DNA of 64,000 nt. Source: JACDAN01 sp963842235. GTDB taxonomy: Bacteria; Actinomycetota; Thermoleophilia; Gaiellales; Gaiellaceae. The translations under genes were made by a program, and so were the position numbers. Location of the stretch: assembly GCA_963842235.1 (NCBI GenBank), contig CAWJFT010000001.1:248001-312000 (forward strand), in the 5' to 3' direction. Shown piece by piece: positions 1 through 8,001 of this stretch (positions are counted from its first letter, which is position 1; the number at the start of each line of letters is the position of its first letter). The notes under the pieces were generated by a model. It saw only the letters and a list, made by a program, of their open reading frames with translations, was not told the origin of the DNA and did not search any database.

Positions 1-2
1 TT

Positions 3-248
3 CAGGCGGGAGACCGCGTCGTCGTCGACCTCGAGCTCGACACTACGGAGCGAACGGTCGAGCTCCCGCCCGAGCTCCGGGCGGCGTTCGAGGACGATCG
101 GGAGCTGCGCGCTTTCTTCGACTCGCTCTCGTTCACCCATCGCAAGGAGTACGTGCGCTGGATCGAGGAGGCGAAGAGGGAAGAGACGCGCCGCGCCCGC
201 GCCGCCAAGGCGGTCGCAATGCTCCGCGACGGCGTCAAAACACCATGA
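3..248 (+). CDS. YdeI/OmpD-associated family protein, C-terminal part
   Basis: The window opens inside this gene, so only the last 81 residues are visible. They contain the pattern ELRAAFEDD...LRAFFDSLSFTHRKEYVRWIEEAKR followed by a basic helix rich in Arg and Ala, which is characteristic of the C-terminal half of the YdeI/OmpD-associated (DUF1905-linked) family. That family is often annotated as bacteriocin-protection or 'YdeI' proteins, and its biochemical role is poorly defined. The reading frame ends at TGA 246-248, and that stop codon lies inside the edge of a palindromic repeat. Family assignment is good; function is not known. Confidence 0.8.
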   Translation, partial: QAGDRVVVDLELDTTERTVELPPELRAAFEDDRELRAFFDSLSFTHRKEYVRWIEEAKREETRRARAAKAVAMLRDGVKTP

Positions 249-276
249 CCGCGGAGGGCCTTTCCGGGCCCCTCCG
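246..276. repeat. Palindromic hairpin element, copy 1
   Basis: The sequence forms a hairpin with stems GGAGGGCC and GGCCCCTCC around a short TTTCCGG-type loop. Read on the minus strand it is nearly identical (one-base indel) to positions 4085-4116 read on the plus strand, including the CGCGGTCA outside the stem, so the two copies are in opposite orientation. It could terminate the YdeI-like gene from the left and the cyclase gene from the right. There is no U-tract, so termination is an inference. Confidence 0.65.
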
Positions 277-304
277 AAACGCTTCGTTTCAAGTTTGCGC
301 CGCG

Positions 305-343
305 CTTTTGACCCGGGAAGCGTGCCGTGCTCCTACTTCCCGT
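305..343 (+). repeat. 39-bp direct repeat, copy 1
   Basis: This 39-bp stretch starts CTTTTGACCCGGGA and ends CTACTTCCCGT. It matches 4121-4159 in the same orientation with two mismatches. In the second copy it covers the last codons and stop of a small secreted-protein gene; here it lies past the 3' end of the large cyclase gene with no matching gene body. The two copies bracket that gene. Confidence 0.85.
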
Positions 344-379
344 CGCTCTCGGTCAGGCCTGCCGACAGTGACCGCGCGG

Positions 380-3300
380 CTAAGCGTCCCCCCGTCTGGC
401 CGCGGGAATAGGCCGGCGGACTACGGCGCCGGCGAACGTCGAGTCCGCGCCCAGGATCGCGCCCAACCACATGCCCGTGACCCACGGCCGCCGCCACAAG
501 AAGCGGTTCTGGTACGCGAGTGGCACCACCGCCGCTTGCTCGCCGATCCAGACCCGCTCGAACTCGCGGTAGGTGCGCAGGCGCTCGTCCTGGTCGCGGA
601 GCGAGCCCGCTCGGGTGAGCAGCTGCTCGAGCCCTTCGTCGTAATGGAACCACGGCCAATCGGGGTTCCTTGGATCGTAGATACCACTCGGATCGGGGTA
701 GGAGGCGCCCCAGAGCCAGATGAAGCAATGGCAGGCGCGCTCCTCGATCGCTGCGTCCAGCTCGGGGTCGGAGGCGGTGGATAGAAGTCGAACTCGAACG
801 CCGACCGCCGCAAGCTGAGCGGCCACGTCAGACGCGGCGTTCTCCCACAGATCGAGGTACGCCAGCCCGATCTCGCCGAGGGCACGTCCGTCGGCGTAGC
901 CCGCCTCGCCCAGAAGGGCGCGGGCACGATCCGGGTCGAACACCGGAGCGACGCGATGCGAGTGGCCTGGCATCGCTGGCGGGATCATCCCGCTGGTTGC
1001 TGCCGCTGCTGCTCGTAAGGCCTCCGCCGGCCCGTGCCGGTCGATTGCGTGCGCTAGGGCACGGCGGACACGGGGGTCGTCGAGCGGCGCCCGTCTCGCG
1101 TTGAAGCCGAGATACCACGTCGAGATCGCGGGAGCCCGCTCCACGACCGCCTCGTCGGTCGCAACGGCTCGGAATGCAAGCATCTCGTGGAGGACGTCGT
1201 ACTCGCCGCTTCGCCACCGCTCGACAGCGACCGCCGGCGAGGTTTCGAGCTCGATCGTCACCTCGCCAACGTTTCCATGCGCGCCGTACCAGCCCGGAGC
1301 GGACGCGATAACGACGCAATTCTCGTCGCGGCTGGTGAGGACGTACGGGCCGTTCCCGACGAGCGGGACCGCACGGTGCCAGTCGCGTCCCTCCCGCTCG
1401 TAAAGGTGCCGCGGCCAGGCGAAGAATGAGTCCTGGCCGAGGAGGTACAGGAAGTGGTTTCGCGGCTCGCGAAGGCGAATCTCGAGCGTGCGCTCGTCGA
1501 GAGCGCTCGCGCTGACCCCGTCCAGCAAGAACGCGGTAGTTACGTCGTCCTCGGCCATCTGGGCATAGGTGAACGCGAAGTCGTGCGCGGTGACCGGCGC
1601 TCCATCGCTCCACTGGGCGTCCCGGCGAAGCGTGAACCGGTACGACCGCCCGTCGTCCGAGACGGCGAAGTGCTCGGCGAGATCGGGCTCGATCTCGAAG
1701 TCGCGTCCGATCGCGACCAGGCCGCGGAAGAGGTTGCTTGTGACCTGAGCCGCGGGCAGGGTCCAGCTGTGGCCTGGTGCCACCGCTCCGTCCCAGGCCG
1801 TCGTCATCGCCCAGGTGATCCGCTCGCTCGGCTCCAGCCGTACCGGCGCGGGCGCGGGTCTTGCGAACGCCTCTGCGAACGCCTCGTTCGCCGCGGGGTA
1901 GTCGAAGGCGAGGTGGTAGGTGAGCGCGATCTTGAGCAGCGTCTGACGGGCGCGCGCCTCGTCGCCCGTCCGCTCCATGAAGGAGAGCGCCCGCCGGTAG
2001 AGATCGTTCGCCTCCTCGTCTGCATAGACTGCCCGGGCTGCGTCGCCCGCCTTGAGCAGGTACTCGATTGCGGGCTTCGGCTCGTCCGCTTCGGCGAAGT
2101 GGCCGGCAAGGAGTCCGTACACCTCCTCCGGCGAGTCACGGTGGAGCTCCACGAGGGCCTCGCCCACCCGCAGATGGAGCTCGTGCCGGCGGGCCTCGAC
2201 GAGCGTCCCGTAGGCGACCTCCTGCACGAGGCCGTGTCGGAAGCGGTACTCGGGCGCGGCTCCGCCCCGCTCCTCGACCACGAGCTGAAGCCACTGGAGC
2301 TCGGAAAGGGTCCGCAGCAGCCGCGCCCGGGGGAGGAGCCGCTCGAGCAGAGGCAGGCCGAAGGAGCGCCCGATCACGGCTGCGGTCGTGATTACCTCGC
2401 GCGCCTCGGCTTCGAGTCGGTCTAACCGCGCCTGCAAGGCTTCCTGGATGGCGGCTGGGATTGAGGCCTCGCCGGCGAAGACGACGCGACCGTTCTCCCG
2501 CGCGAGCGCGCCGCGCTCGCGCAGATCGCGGATTGCCTCCCCGACGAAGTACGGGTTGCCGCCGGTCCGCTCGGCGAGGAGCTGCGCGAGCTCCTCCGGC
2601 AGTTCTCCTCCGGCGTCCGCTTCTGCGAGCGCGAGCGCGTCCGCATCCGGAAGCGGCTCCAGCCCGAACGTCCAGGAACAAACGCCGGAAGCGCCTACGA
2701 GCACGGTCGACGAGTTGCCAGGCGGGATGTTCGGAGTCACTGCGATGGACGAGCACGAAGCAGACCGCAGTCTGCTCGGCTGCGGGAAGCAGCTCGTCGA
2801 GCAGCGAGAGCGTCGCCTCGTCCGACCAGTGGAGATCCTCGAGCACGAGACACAGCGGGCGCTCTCGCGCAAGCGCATAGACGAGCTGGTAGAGCCAGTA
2901 GAACATCTCGTGCTGGACGGCGTCGCCCGCGAGGTCGCGGATCCGCTGCCCCTGCTCCGGCTCGAGCACCAGGCCGAGCAGGGTGGCCAGCAAGGGATAG
3001 GCCTCGTCTGCCTCGTCGGCGAGCGTGCCGGGGAGCTGTGCCCGTAGCTCCAGGCGGACGCGCGCCTCGGGATCGGACAAGCCGAGACCGAGCCAGCCTC
3101 TGAGCAGCTCGCGCACCGGCCAGTAGGGGATCGTCTCGGCGTAGGAGACGGCGTGACCGGAGAGGAAGCGCACTCGCTCGTCGAAGCGCTCCTCTGCCTC
3201 GGCGACCAGGCGCGACTTGCCGATTCCCGGCTCGCCGGTAATGGAGACGATCGCGCCCCTTCCTTCAACCAGGCCGTGGAGGGCCTCGCTCAGTGCCGCG

Positions 3301-3920
3301 AGCTCGTGTTTCCGGCCGACGAGCGGCGTTTCAAGGGGTGCGGGGGGTCGTTCGCGGACGCCCACGACGCGGAAGGCGCTGACCCGCTCGCTCCTTCCCT
3401 TCAGCTCGAGGTTCCCAAGCTCGTCGAGCTCGAACAACTCGGCGACCTGGCGCGCCGTCGCCGGTCCCACGACGAGATCGCCATGCGTTTGCAGGCGCGC
3501 GGCCACATTGACGGTATCGCCGAGCGCGTTGTAGAGGACGTGTGCCGGCGCATCGCCGGCCGGAACCACGACCGGACCCGTGTTGACGGCGACGCGGGCG
3601 CGAAGCTCGAGTTCGTAGGCGGACGCGACTTCCGCGGAGTAGTCATCGAGCGCTTCGCGGATCGCGAGCGCGGCGCGGACGGCGTGCTTCGAGTCGTCCT
3701 CGTGCGCGACGGGTGCGCCGAAGAGGGCCAGGATGCCATCGCCGGTCAGCTGCGCGACGGTACCGCCGAAGCGCTCGACCTCCTCGCGCATCAGCTGCAC
3801 GACGTCGTCGAAGACGAACTTTGAGCGTTCCGGGCCGAGCTTCTCGGCGATCGACGTCGAGCCGGCGACGTCGGCCACGAGTACCGAGACGATTCGCCGC
3901 TCTCCGGCGGCCACGGACAT
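380..3920 (-). pseudogene. Class III cyclase / AAA-ATPase / TPR / solute-binding fusion, frameshifted
   Basis: One large gene read in two frames, about 1,179 residues if repaired. Residues 1-185 are a class III nucleotide cyclase domain with metal-binding Asp17 and Asp61 (TGDGILALFG) and the NVAAR motif (Asn138, Arg142). The lysine usually found in the GG-x-V-x-K motif is Gln57. A P-loop ATPase follows, with Walker A GEPGIGKS (229-236) and Walker B LCLVLEDLHW (356-365), then a helical TPR-like region. The C-terminal 350 residues resemble family 5 peptide/solute-binding proteins (ITWAMTTAWDGAV..., later DPSGIYDPRNPDWPW). The first frame, from ATG at 3920, reads LFLDVR and then turns into nonsense; the second frame resumes with LEPLPDADALALA. 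One extra base in the CCC run at 2663-2665 explains the switch. There is no signal peptide, so the binding domain is probably cytoplasmic. It may be a real gene with a consensus error rather than a dead one. Confidence 0.85.
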
Positions 3921-4084
3921 GGGAGAGTTATACGCCGCTGGATGGGGGCTCGCCGATGACGCGCGGGCCGTGAGGCGACCGGGGAACAGAGGGACCCGGG
4001 CGCCGAAGACCAGAGGGACCCCGCGCGCAGAGCTCGGGATTACGATGCCGGCGTTTCCGCGGTCGCTCCGCTGACGACGACAAG

Positions 4085-4116
4085 CGGAGGGGCCCGGAAA
4101 GGCCCCTCCGCGGTCA
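4085..4116. repeat. Palindromic hairpin element, copy 2 / likely terminator
   Basis: A perfect 9-bp stem, GGAGGGGCC / GGCCCCTCC, surrounds the loop CGGAAA. It lies about 10 bp beyond the repeat that ends the small secreted-protein gene on the minus strand, where a terminator would be expected. It is the inverted counterpart of 246-276. Confidence 0.7.
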
Positions 4117-4120
4117 CGCC

Positions 4121-4159
4121 CTTTTGACCCGGGAGGCGTGCCGCGCTCCTACTTCCCGT
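4121..4159 (+). repeat. 39-bp direct repeat, copy 2
   Basis: Second copy of the repeat at 305-343, with 37 of 39 positions identical. On the minus strand it contains the final Gly-Lys codons, the TAG stop at 4149-4151 and 28 bp beyond the stop of the small secreted-protein gene. The duplicated piece is therefore a gene 3' end plus its trailer. Confidence 0.85.
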
Positions 4160-4343
4160 AGAAGCCGTACGTCGCCGGCGCAACCTCGATTGGCCCATAG
4201 AGCTGACCGCGCTGCGTGTTCCAGTTGCGGGCGTGCTCGTACGGGTCGCGTTTCGATTGGCCGTTGCTGTCGCCCGCCAAGACCACTGTCGGAGTGGCAG
4301 CGATCCCGATGACGATGCCGATGACGACCGCGATGCGCTTCAT
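4149..4343 (-). CDS. Small secreted protein of unknown function
   Basis: A 64-residue protein with a clear signal peptide: MKRIAVVIGIVIGIAATP and cleavage probably after VLA, leaving about 40 mature residues rich in Gly, Tyr and polar residues and ending in YGFYGK. The ATG at 4343 was chosen over longer frames because a near-perfect Shine-Dalgarno sequence (AGAAGGAGG on the minus strand, 4350-4358) sits about 7 bases upstream. I recognise no family and see no cysteines or metal-binding pattern. Its 3' end belongs to a duplicated 39-bp repeat, and a hairpin follows. It could be a small exported structural or binding peptide, but the sequence does not say. Confidence 0.75.
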   Translation of the reverse strand: MKRIAVVIGIVIGIAATPTVVLAGDSNGQSKRDPYEHARNWNTQRGQLYGPIEVAPATYGFYGK

Positions 4344-4545
4344 GAGATGCCTCCTTCTGTCAACGATCTCCATGACTCGAGCGTAGGAGGCGATCGCTCT
4401 CTTGTCGTTCGCGCAGGCGACGTTGGGGGTGTCAATGTCGTGACACCCTTTTTCCAGGGAAACGCAGGTTGCTGGGGCGCAAGGGACGCCAAGCCGCGCG
4501 TACGCCTGTGCGGACCCACTTGCCCTGAGGGGAGCTAAGCGTCGG

Positions 4546-4640
4546 TTAGGTGTCAAGCCGCACCAAGCTGGCCTCGTGCCCGCGCCGGTTCGCCTCGCTC
4601 AGCTCTGACTGGTCCGCTGCGCCGATCCAGCCACAGGCCG
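4546..4640 (-). pseudogene. Remnant of an adenosine deaminase 3' end (fragment A)
   Basis: Read on the minus strand, this stretch encodes IGAADQSELSEANRRGHEAS followed by LVRLDT and a TAA stop at 4546-4548. It aligns with the C-terminus of the intact deaminase at 8002-9024 (IGALEEGQLSEANRRGHEAS, then FVRAYKIIQTA). Upstream homology is lost after roughly 30 codons, and no start or catalytic residues remain. It is the more decayed of two such fragments; the other is at 6131-6275. Confidence 0.7.
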
Positions 4641-4711
4641 CCGAGGCGCAGGCCGCCCGCCCGTATTACGCTAATCGGCGTTTCCGCAGCCGGCCTTTCC
4701 GTCACTGACCC

Positions 4712-5677
4712 ATGAAAGCGATCGTTGGTGAGCGCTACGGCCCGCCCGACGTGCTCGAGCTTCGAGAAGTGGACAAGCCGGCCGTCGAGAGCGACGAGGT
4801 GCTGGTGCGCGTTCGCGCGTCGTCCGTCAACCCGACCGAGTGGTACCGAGTGCATGGGCCGTTCTTCATCCGACCCTCGGAGGGCCTGCGTCGACCGAAG
4901 CGCGCGGCACTCGGGAACGACCTGGCGGGGGTGGTCGAAGCCGTCGGGAAAGACGTTGAGGAGTTTGGGTCGGGCGACGAGGTGTTCGGCACGGGGCTCG
5001 GCGCGTGGGCCGAGTACGCCGTCGCGCGCCAGTCTCATCTGGCGCGGAAGCCGACGGACGTGTCGTTCGAGGAAGCGGCGGCAGTGCCGATCGCGGCCCT
5101 CACCGCTCTGCAGGCTGTGCGCGACCACGCGCGCGTCCAGCCTGGGCACAGGGTGCTAATCAACGGCGCGTCCGGAGGTGTCGGCACCTACGCTGTGCAG
5201 CTCGCGACGTGGCTCGGAGGAGACGTGACCGCCGTGTGCAGCACGCGCAACGTCGATCTCGTCATGTCGCTCGGGGCGGACCGCGTTGTCGACTACACGC
5301 AGGAGGACTTCACCCAGCTCGGTGAGCGTCACGACGCGATGCTCGACATCGCCGGTAGCCGCTCGTTCCGCGAGTTCAGGCGCGTCTTGACGCCGCAGGC
5401 ACGCGTCGTCGCTGTCGGAGCCCCGATGTCGGTGCGCGGGCTCGGACCGCTGAAGCACATCGTCGGCACGCGCCTGAGCGCGCTGGGTAGCAGCCAGAAG
5501 GTGATCAACTTCGTCGCCAAGATCACGAAAGACGACCTGCAGGCGATGCGCGAGCTGCTCGAGGCCGGAACCGTCAAGTCGGTGATCGACAGGCGCTACG
5601 AGCTACACGAGGTGCCCGAGGCTCTGCGCTACCTGGGGACGACACACGCGCGAGGCAAGGTTGTCATCGTCGTCTAG
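4712..5677 (+). CDS. NAD(P)H:quinone oxidoreductase-like MDR protein
   Basis: A 321-residue medium-chain dehydrogenase/reductase without zinc ligands, most like the quinone oxidoreductase branch (zeta-crystallin/Qor-like), which reduces quinones or activated alkenes with NADPH in the cytoplasm. The N-terminal GroES-like domain has the typical opening MKAIVGERYGPPDVLELREV and the SSVNPTEW motif. The Rossmann domain carries INGASGGVGTYAVQLA near residue 150. The C-terminus ends GTTHARGKVVIVV, the classic 'GKVV' ending of this family. ATG at 4712 gives the expected N-terminus. It stands alone between two deaminase remnants. The substrate cannot be told from sequence. Confidence 0.85.
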   Translation: MKAIVGERYGPPDVLELREVDKPAVESDEVLVRVRASSVNPTEWYRVHGPFFIRPSEGLRRPKRAALGNDLAGVVEAVGKDVEEFGSGDEVFGTGLGAWAEYAVARQSHLARKPTDVSFEEAAAVPIAALTALQAVRDHARVQPGHRVLINGASGGVGTYAVQLATWLGGDVTAVCSTRNVDLVMSLGADRVVDYTQEDFTQLGERHDAMLDIAGSRSFREFRRVLTPQARVVAVGAPMSVRGLGPLKHIVGTRLSALGSSQKVINFVAKITKDDLQAMRELLEAGTVKSVIDRRYELHEVPEALRYLGTTHARGKVVIVV

Positions 5678-5690
5678 GGCGGAGGCAGCG

Positions 5691-5836
5691 TTAGCGCCCG
5701 CGAGGCGAGCCCAGCATCCACGACGTCCGAACCTGCCGTGCCCGATCATCGAGCGCGGACAACAGCCGATCCAGCTCGGCGAGATGCGCACGAAAGTCGT
5801 GGACGCGGCGAAATGCCGGCGGCGATCGCGCCCAGA
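5691..5836 (-). pseudogene. Coding-like orphan stretch, no start codon
   Basis: On the minus strand one frame reads AFRRVHDFRAHLAELDRLLS and continues ALDDRARQVRTSWMLGSPRGR to a TAA at 5691-5693. The composition is amphipathic-helical and looks like real coding sequence, but no ATG, GTG or TTG in frame precedes it. It lies directly downstream of the hypothetical frame at 5840-6037 but in a different frame, so the two may be pieces of one gene broken by a frameshift. No family recognised. Confidence 0.3.
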
Positions 5837-5839
5837 GGA

Positions 5840-6037
5840 CTAACCGGATCGGCGTCGAGCATCGGCGAGCCGATGCTCGAGGCGCTCGAGCTCCGCACCC
5901 AGGATGAGCCTGTAGGCTCGGCCATCCTCAGAGAGCTTCCGCAGCTCCGCCTCGGTGACCAGCCGCTGAGGATCCTCCAGCACGATGTGAATCCGTTTCT
6001 TTAGGGGCGTGTCGAGCTCGAGCCAGGCTTCAGGCAT
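5840..6037 (-). CDS. Small hypothetical protein
   Basis: A 65-residue frame starting at ATG 6037 (a TTG at 6070 would add 11 residues). It reads MPEAWLELDTPLKKRIHIVL and then a charged helical region rich in Leu, Glu and Arg (EAELRKLSEDGRAYRLILGA). Codon third positions are GC-rich, as in real genes here, but there is no convincing ribosome-binding site and I know no family. It sits in a 700-bp region otherwise filled with gene remnants and may itself be the front part of a broken gene whose tail is at 5691-5836. Confidence 0.4.
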   Translation of the reverse strand: MPEAWLELDTPLKKRIHIVLEDPQRLVTEAELRKLSEDGRAYRLILGAELERLEHRLADARRRSG

Positions 6038-6130
6038 CCTGGCCGCGGAGCGTAACGCGGCCCGCGCCAAACAGGATGCGATGACGACACCGCGCCCGCT
6101 CTGCGGCCCGCGTCGACTGGCCGCTGCGAT

Positions 6131-6275
6131 CTAGGCGGTCTGGGACACCTTGAGGCGCGCACGAAGCTCGCCTCGTGGCCGCGCCGGTTCGCCTCGCTCA
6201 GCTCCGACTCATCGACTGCGCCGATCCGCAGCAGGAGCTCGAACTCGTCGCGCAGGTGCGTGCGCATCGTGATCT
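6131..6275 (-). pseudogene. Remnant of an adenosine deaminase 3' end (fragment B)
   Basis: The minus strand encodes MRTHLRDEFELLLRIGAVDE followed by SELSEANRRGHEASFVRA, about 90 per cent identical to the last 45 residues of the deaminase at 8002-9024. A one-base loss after FVRA shifts the frame; restoring it gives YKVSQTA and a TAG at 6131-6133, matching YKIIQTA of the intact gene. Similarity also runs a few bases past the stop. Upstream of MRTHL the match ends abruptly. Together with fragment A and the intact gene this makes three copies of the same 3' end within 4 kb. Confidence 0.8.
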
Positions 6276-6393
6276 CCTGCCAGGGTAGGCGCCGCCGATC
6301 GCGGCGAAGGTCGGAGACGGTCACCGGAACGGCAATCCTGCAGAGATAGCGAGCTAGGAGGCCAATCCGCCGTCGAGATTCCCGCGTTCCACT

Positions 6394-7053
6394 CTACGAG
6401 ATTGACGCGCGGAGCTCGAAGTCGCGGTCGGGGGAACTCACATGCGCAGGCGAGATCATCCCCACTTCGTAGGCGCGCGCCACTGCGTGTGCGCGGCTGT
6501 GGACGCCGAGCTTGGCCATCACCCGCTGGAGGTGGCTCGCGACGGTCTTCGGGCTGATCACGAGCCGTTCGGCGATCGCCTTCTGGTCGTTGCCCGCGGC
6601 GAACAGCTGCAGAATCTGGAGCTCGCGGACGGTGAGGGGCAGCAGGCCGTGTATGGCAGGCGCCGCACCACTGGCAGCGTCTACTCGATCGAGGCAGCGA
6701 CGGATGCGCGCGAGCAGTTCGTCCGGATGAAACGGCTTGAGGACGTAGTCGTCGCCGCCAACCAACAGGCCGGCCGCGCGGTCGAGAGGCTCGGTCCGCT
6801 CATCTGAGAGCAGGATGATTGGCAGGTCGTCGCCGTACAAATCGCGCAACTCCCGGCAGATCTCGAGGCCGCTGCCGTCTGGGAGGCAGACGTCGAGGAG
6901 AACGAGCCGGGGACGGCTCACGCGAGCGGCGGTGAGGGCCTCGTCGCACGAACCCGCCTGCTCCGACTCGAATCCCGCGCGCTCGAGCAGCGTGACCAGC
7001 GATGCTCTGCACGCTGCGTCGTCGTCCACGAGGAGAATCCGGCGACGGCTCAC
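6394..7053 (-). CDS. NarL/FixJ-type response regulator
   Basis: A two-component response regulator of 219 residues. The receiver domain (about residues 4-120) has the acidic pocket LLVDDD, phospho-acceptor Asp54 (LLDVCLPDG) and Lys106 (VLKPFHP). The C-terminal LuxR-type helix-turn-helix (about 145-205) reads LTVRELQILQLFAAGNDQKA and continues with a typical recognition helix SPKTVASHL. GTG at 7053 is preferred because GGAAGGAG lies just upstream and the product starts SRRRILLVDDD; the longer frame has no family support. No histidine kinase is adjacent, so it is an orphan regulator here. Its targets are unknown; the divergent neighbour encodes a secreted protein. Confidence 0.85.
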   Translation of the reverse strand: MSRRRILLVDDDAACRASLVTLLERAGFESEQAGSCDEALTAARVSRPRLVLLDVCLPDGSGLEICRELRDLYGDDLPIILLSDERTEPLDRAAGLLVGGDDYVLKPFHPDELLARIRRCLDRVDAASGAAPAIHGLLPLTVRELQILQLFAAGNDQKAIAERLVISPKTVASHLQRVMAKLGVHSRAHAVARAYEVGMISPAHVSSPDRDFELRASIS

Positions 7054-7272
7054 CACACTCCTTCCTCGAGCCACTTCACCTTGTTCTAGCGCGGGGGCAC
7101 TGCCTTTGCAATCACGGCCTACGACCAATGCAGTAGGCGAAGATGCAGGCGAACGCCCCTATCGAGCGCCTTTTCACAGTCGTAGCGTTCACAGCGACGT
7201 GACCCTGCGACACGAACGATCCCGGCCACGAGTCGCTGCGGAGCGAGTCCAACTGAAAGGGGGATGGTTCTC

Positions 7273-7794
7273 ATGCTCCTAATCGCTCGAAGGCGCATCG
7301 TTGGTGCGGCATCGGCGCTCACGGTAGCGGTGTCAGCGGTCTTGATTGGAGCGACGATCGCATGGGCGGGCAAAGGCCCCGTCGAGCATCATGTAAGCGC
7401 GGGCGGCCCGGATGCGTGCATTGCACTCGGCTTCGAACATCCTGGGTGCGACGCCAACTTCTCGCTGGTCGCGAACGAGTACGCCGACGGCAGCATGTCC
7501 GGCGAATACAGCGACCGGTTCGCGAACGGCGACGGCTTCCACGCCGACGTCGACTGCGTCGTGGTGAGCGGTAACGACGCATGGATCAGTGGCGTCATCA
7601 CGCACGGGCGTTTCGACGGCATAGACCTGGCCGGCTTGGAGGTGCTCACCCGGGTTCGGGACAACGGCACGTCTGCGAACGATCCACCGGACCAGATCAG
7701 CTTCTCGTTCATCGATACCGTGCTTCCGGACTGCACCGAGCAGCCCGATCTGCTCCTGCTCGACGCGCCGCAAGGACAGGTGACCATCCGGTAG
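7273..7794 (+). CDS. Secreted protein of unknown function
   Basis: A 173-residue exported protein. The N-terminus MLLIARRRIVGAASALTVAV with cleavage probably after IAWA is a standard signal peptide. The mature part is acidic, with two cysteine pairs (DACIALGFEHPGC, VDC...PDC) and an immunoglobulin- or beta-sandwich-like alternation, but I recognise no named family. ATG at 7273 is preferred to the one at 7264 because the purine-rich AAAGGGGG sits eight bases upstream of it. It is divergent from the response regulator and is followed by a strong hairpin. Confidence 0.7.
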   Translation: MLLIARRRIVGAASALTVAVSAVLIGATIAWAGKGPVEHHVSAGGPDACIALGFEHPGCDANFSLVANEYADGSMSGEYSDRFANGDGFHADVDCVVVSGNDAWISGVITHGRFDGIDLAGLEVLTRVRDNGTSANDPPDQISFSFIDTVLPDCTEQPDLLLLDAPQGQVTIR

Positions 7795-7817
7795 GACGGC
7801 ACGCGTAGTTCGCGAGT

Positions 7818-7850
7818 GAGCTCCCCGCCCCCTCGTAGAGCGGGGAGCTC
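7818..7850 (+). terminator. Hairpin terminator after secreted-protein gene
   Basis: A perfect 11-bp stem, GAGCTCCCCGC / GCGGGGAGCTC, encloses an 11-base loop 23 bp after the stop codon at 7794. There is no run of T, as is common in high-GC actinobacteria. It could serve both this gene and the convergent deaminase. Confidence 0.65.
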
Positions 7851-8001
7851 CTCGCCGGATGTGCAAGTCGGAGCCCCGTCGAACCCCCCTTCGTTGGCCC
7901 CGCTCCCAGTGCCTGTGCCGCCGCGTCTCCGGGAGTACCCAGGCTGAACCTCTGAGCCCAGGTGCGGCCCCGGCCGCGCACGGGCTCTCCAACGATGCGA
8001 T

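Noticed and set aside
1454..2425. Plus-strand frame of 323 codons opposite the cyclase fusion
   Set aside because: Shadow of the conserved ATPase-TPR region; no family match seen.
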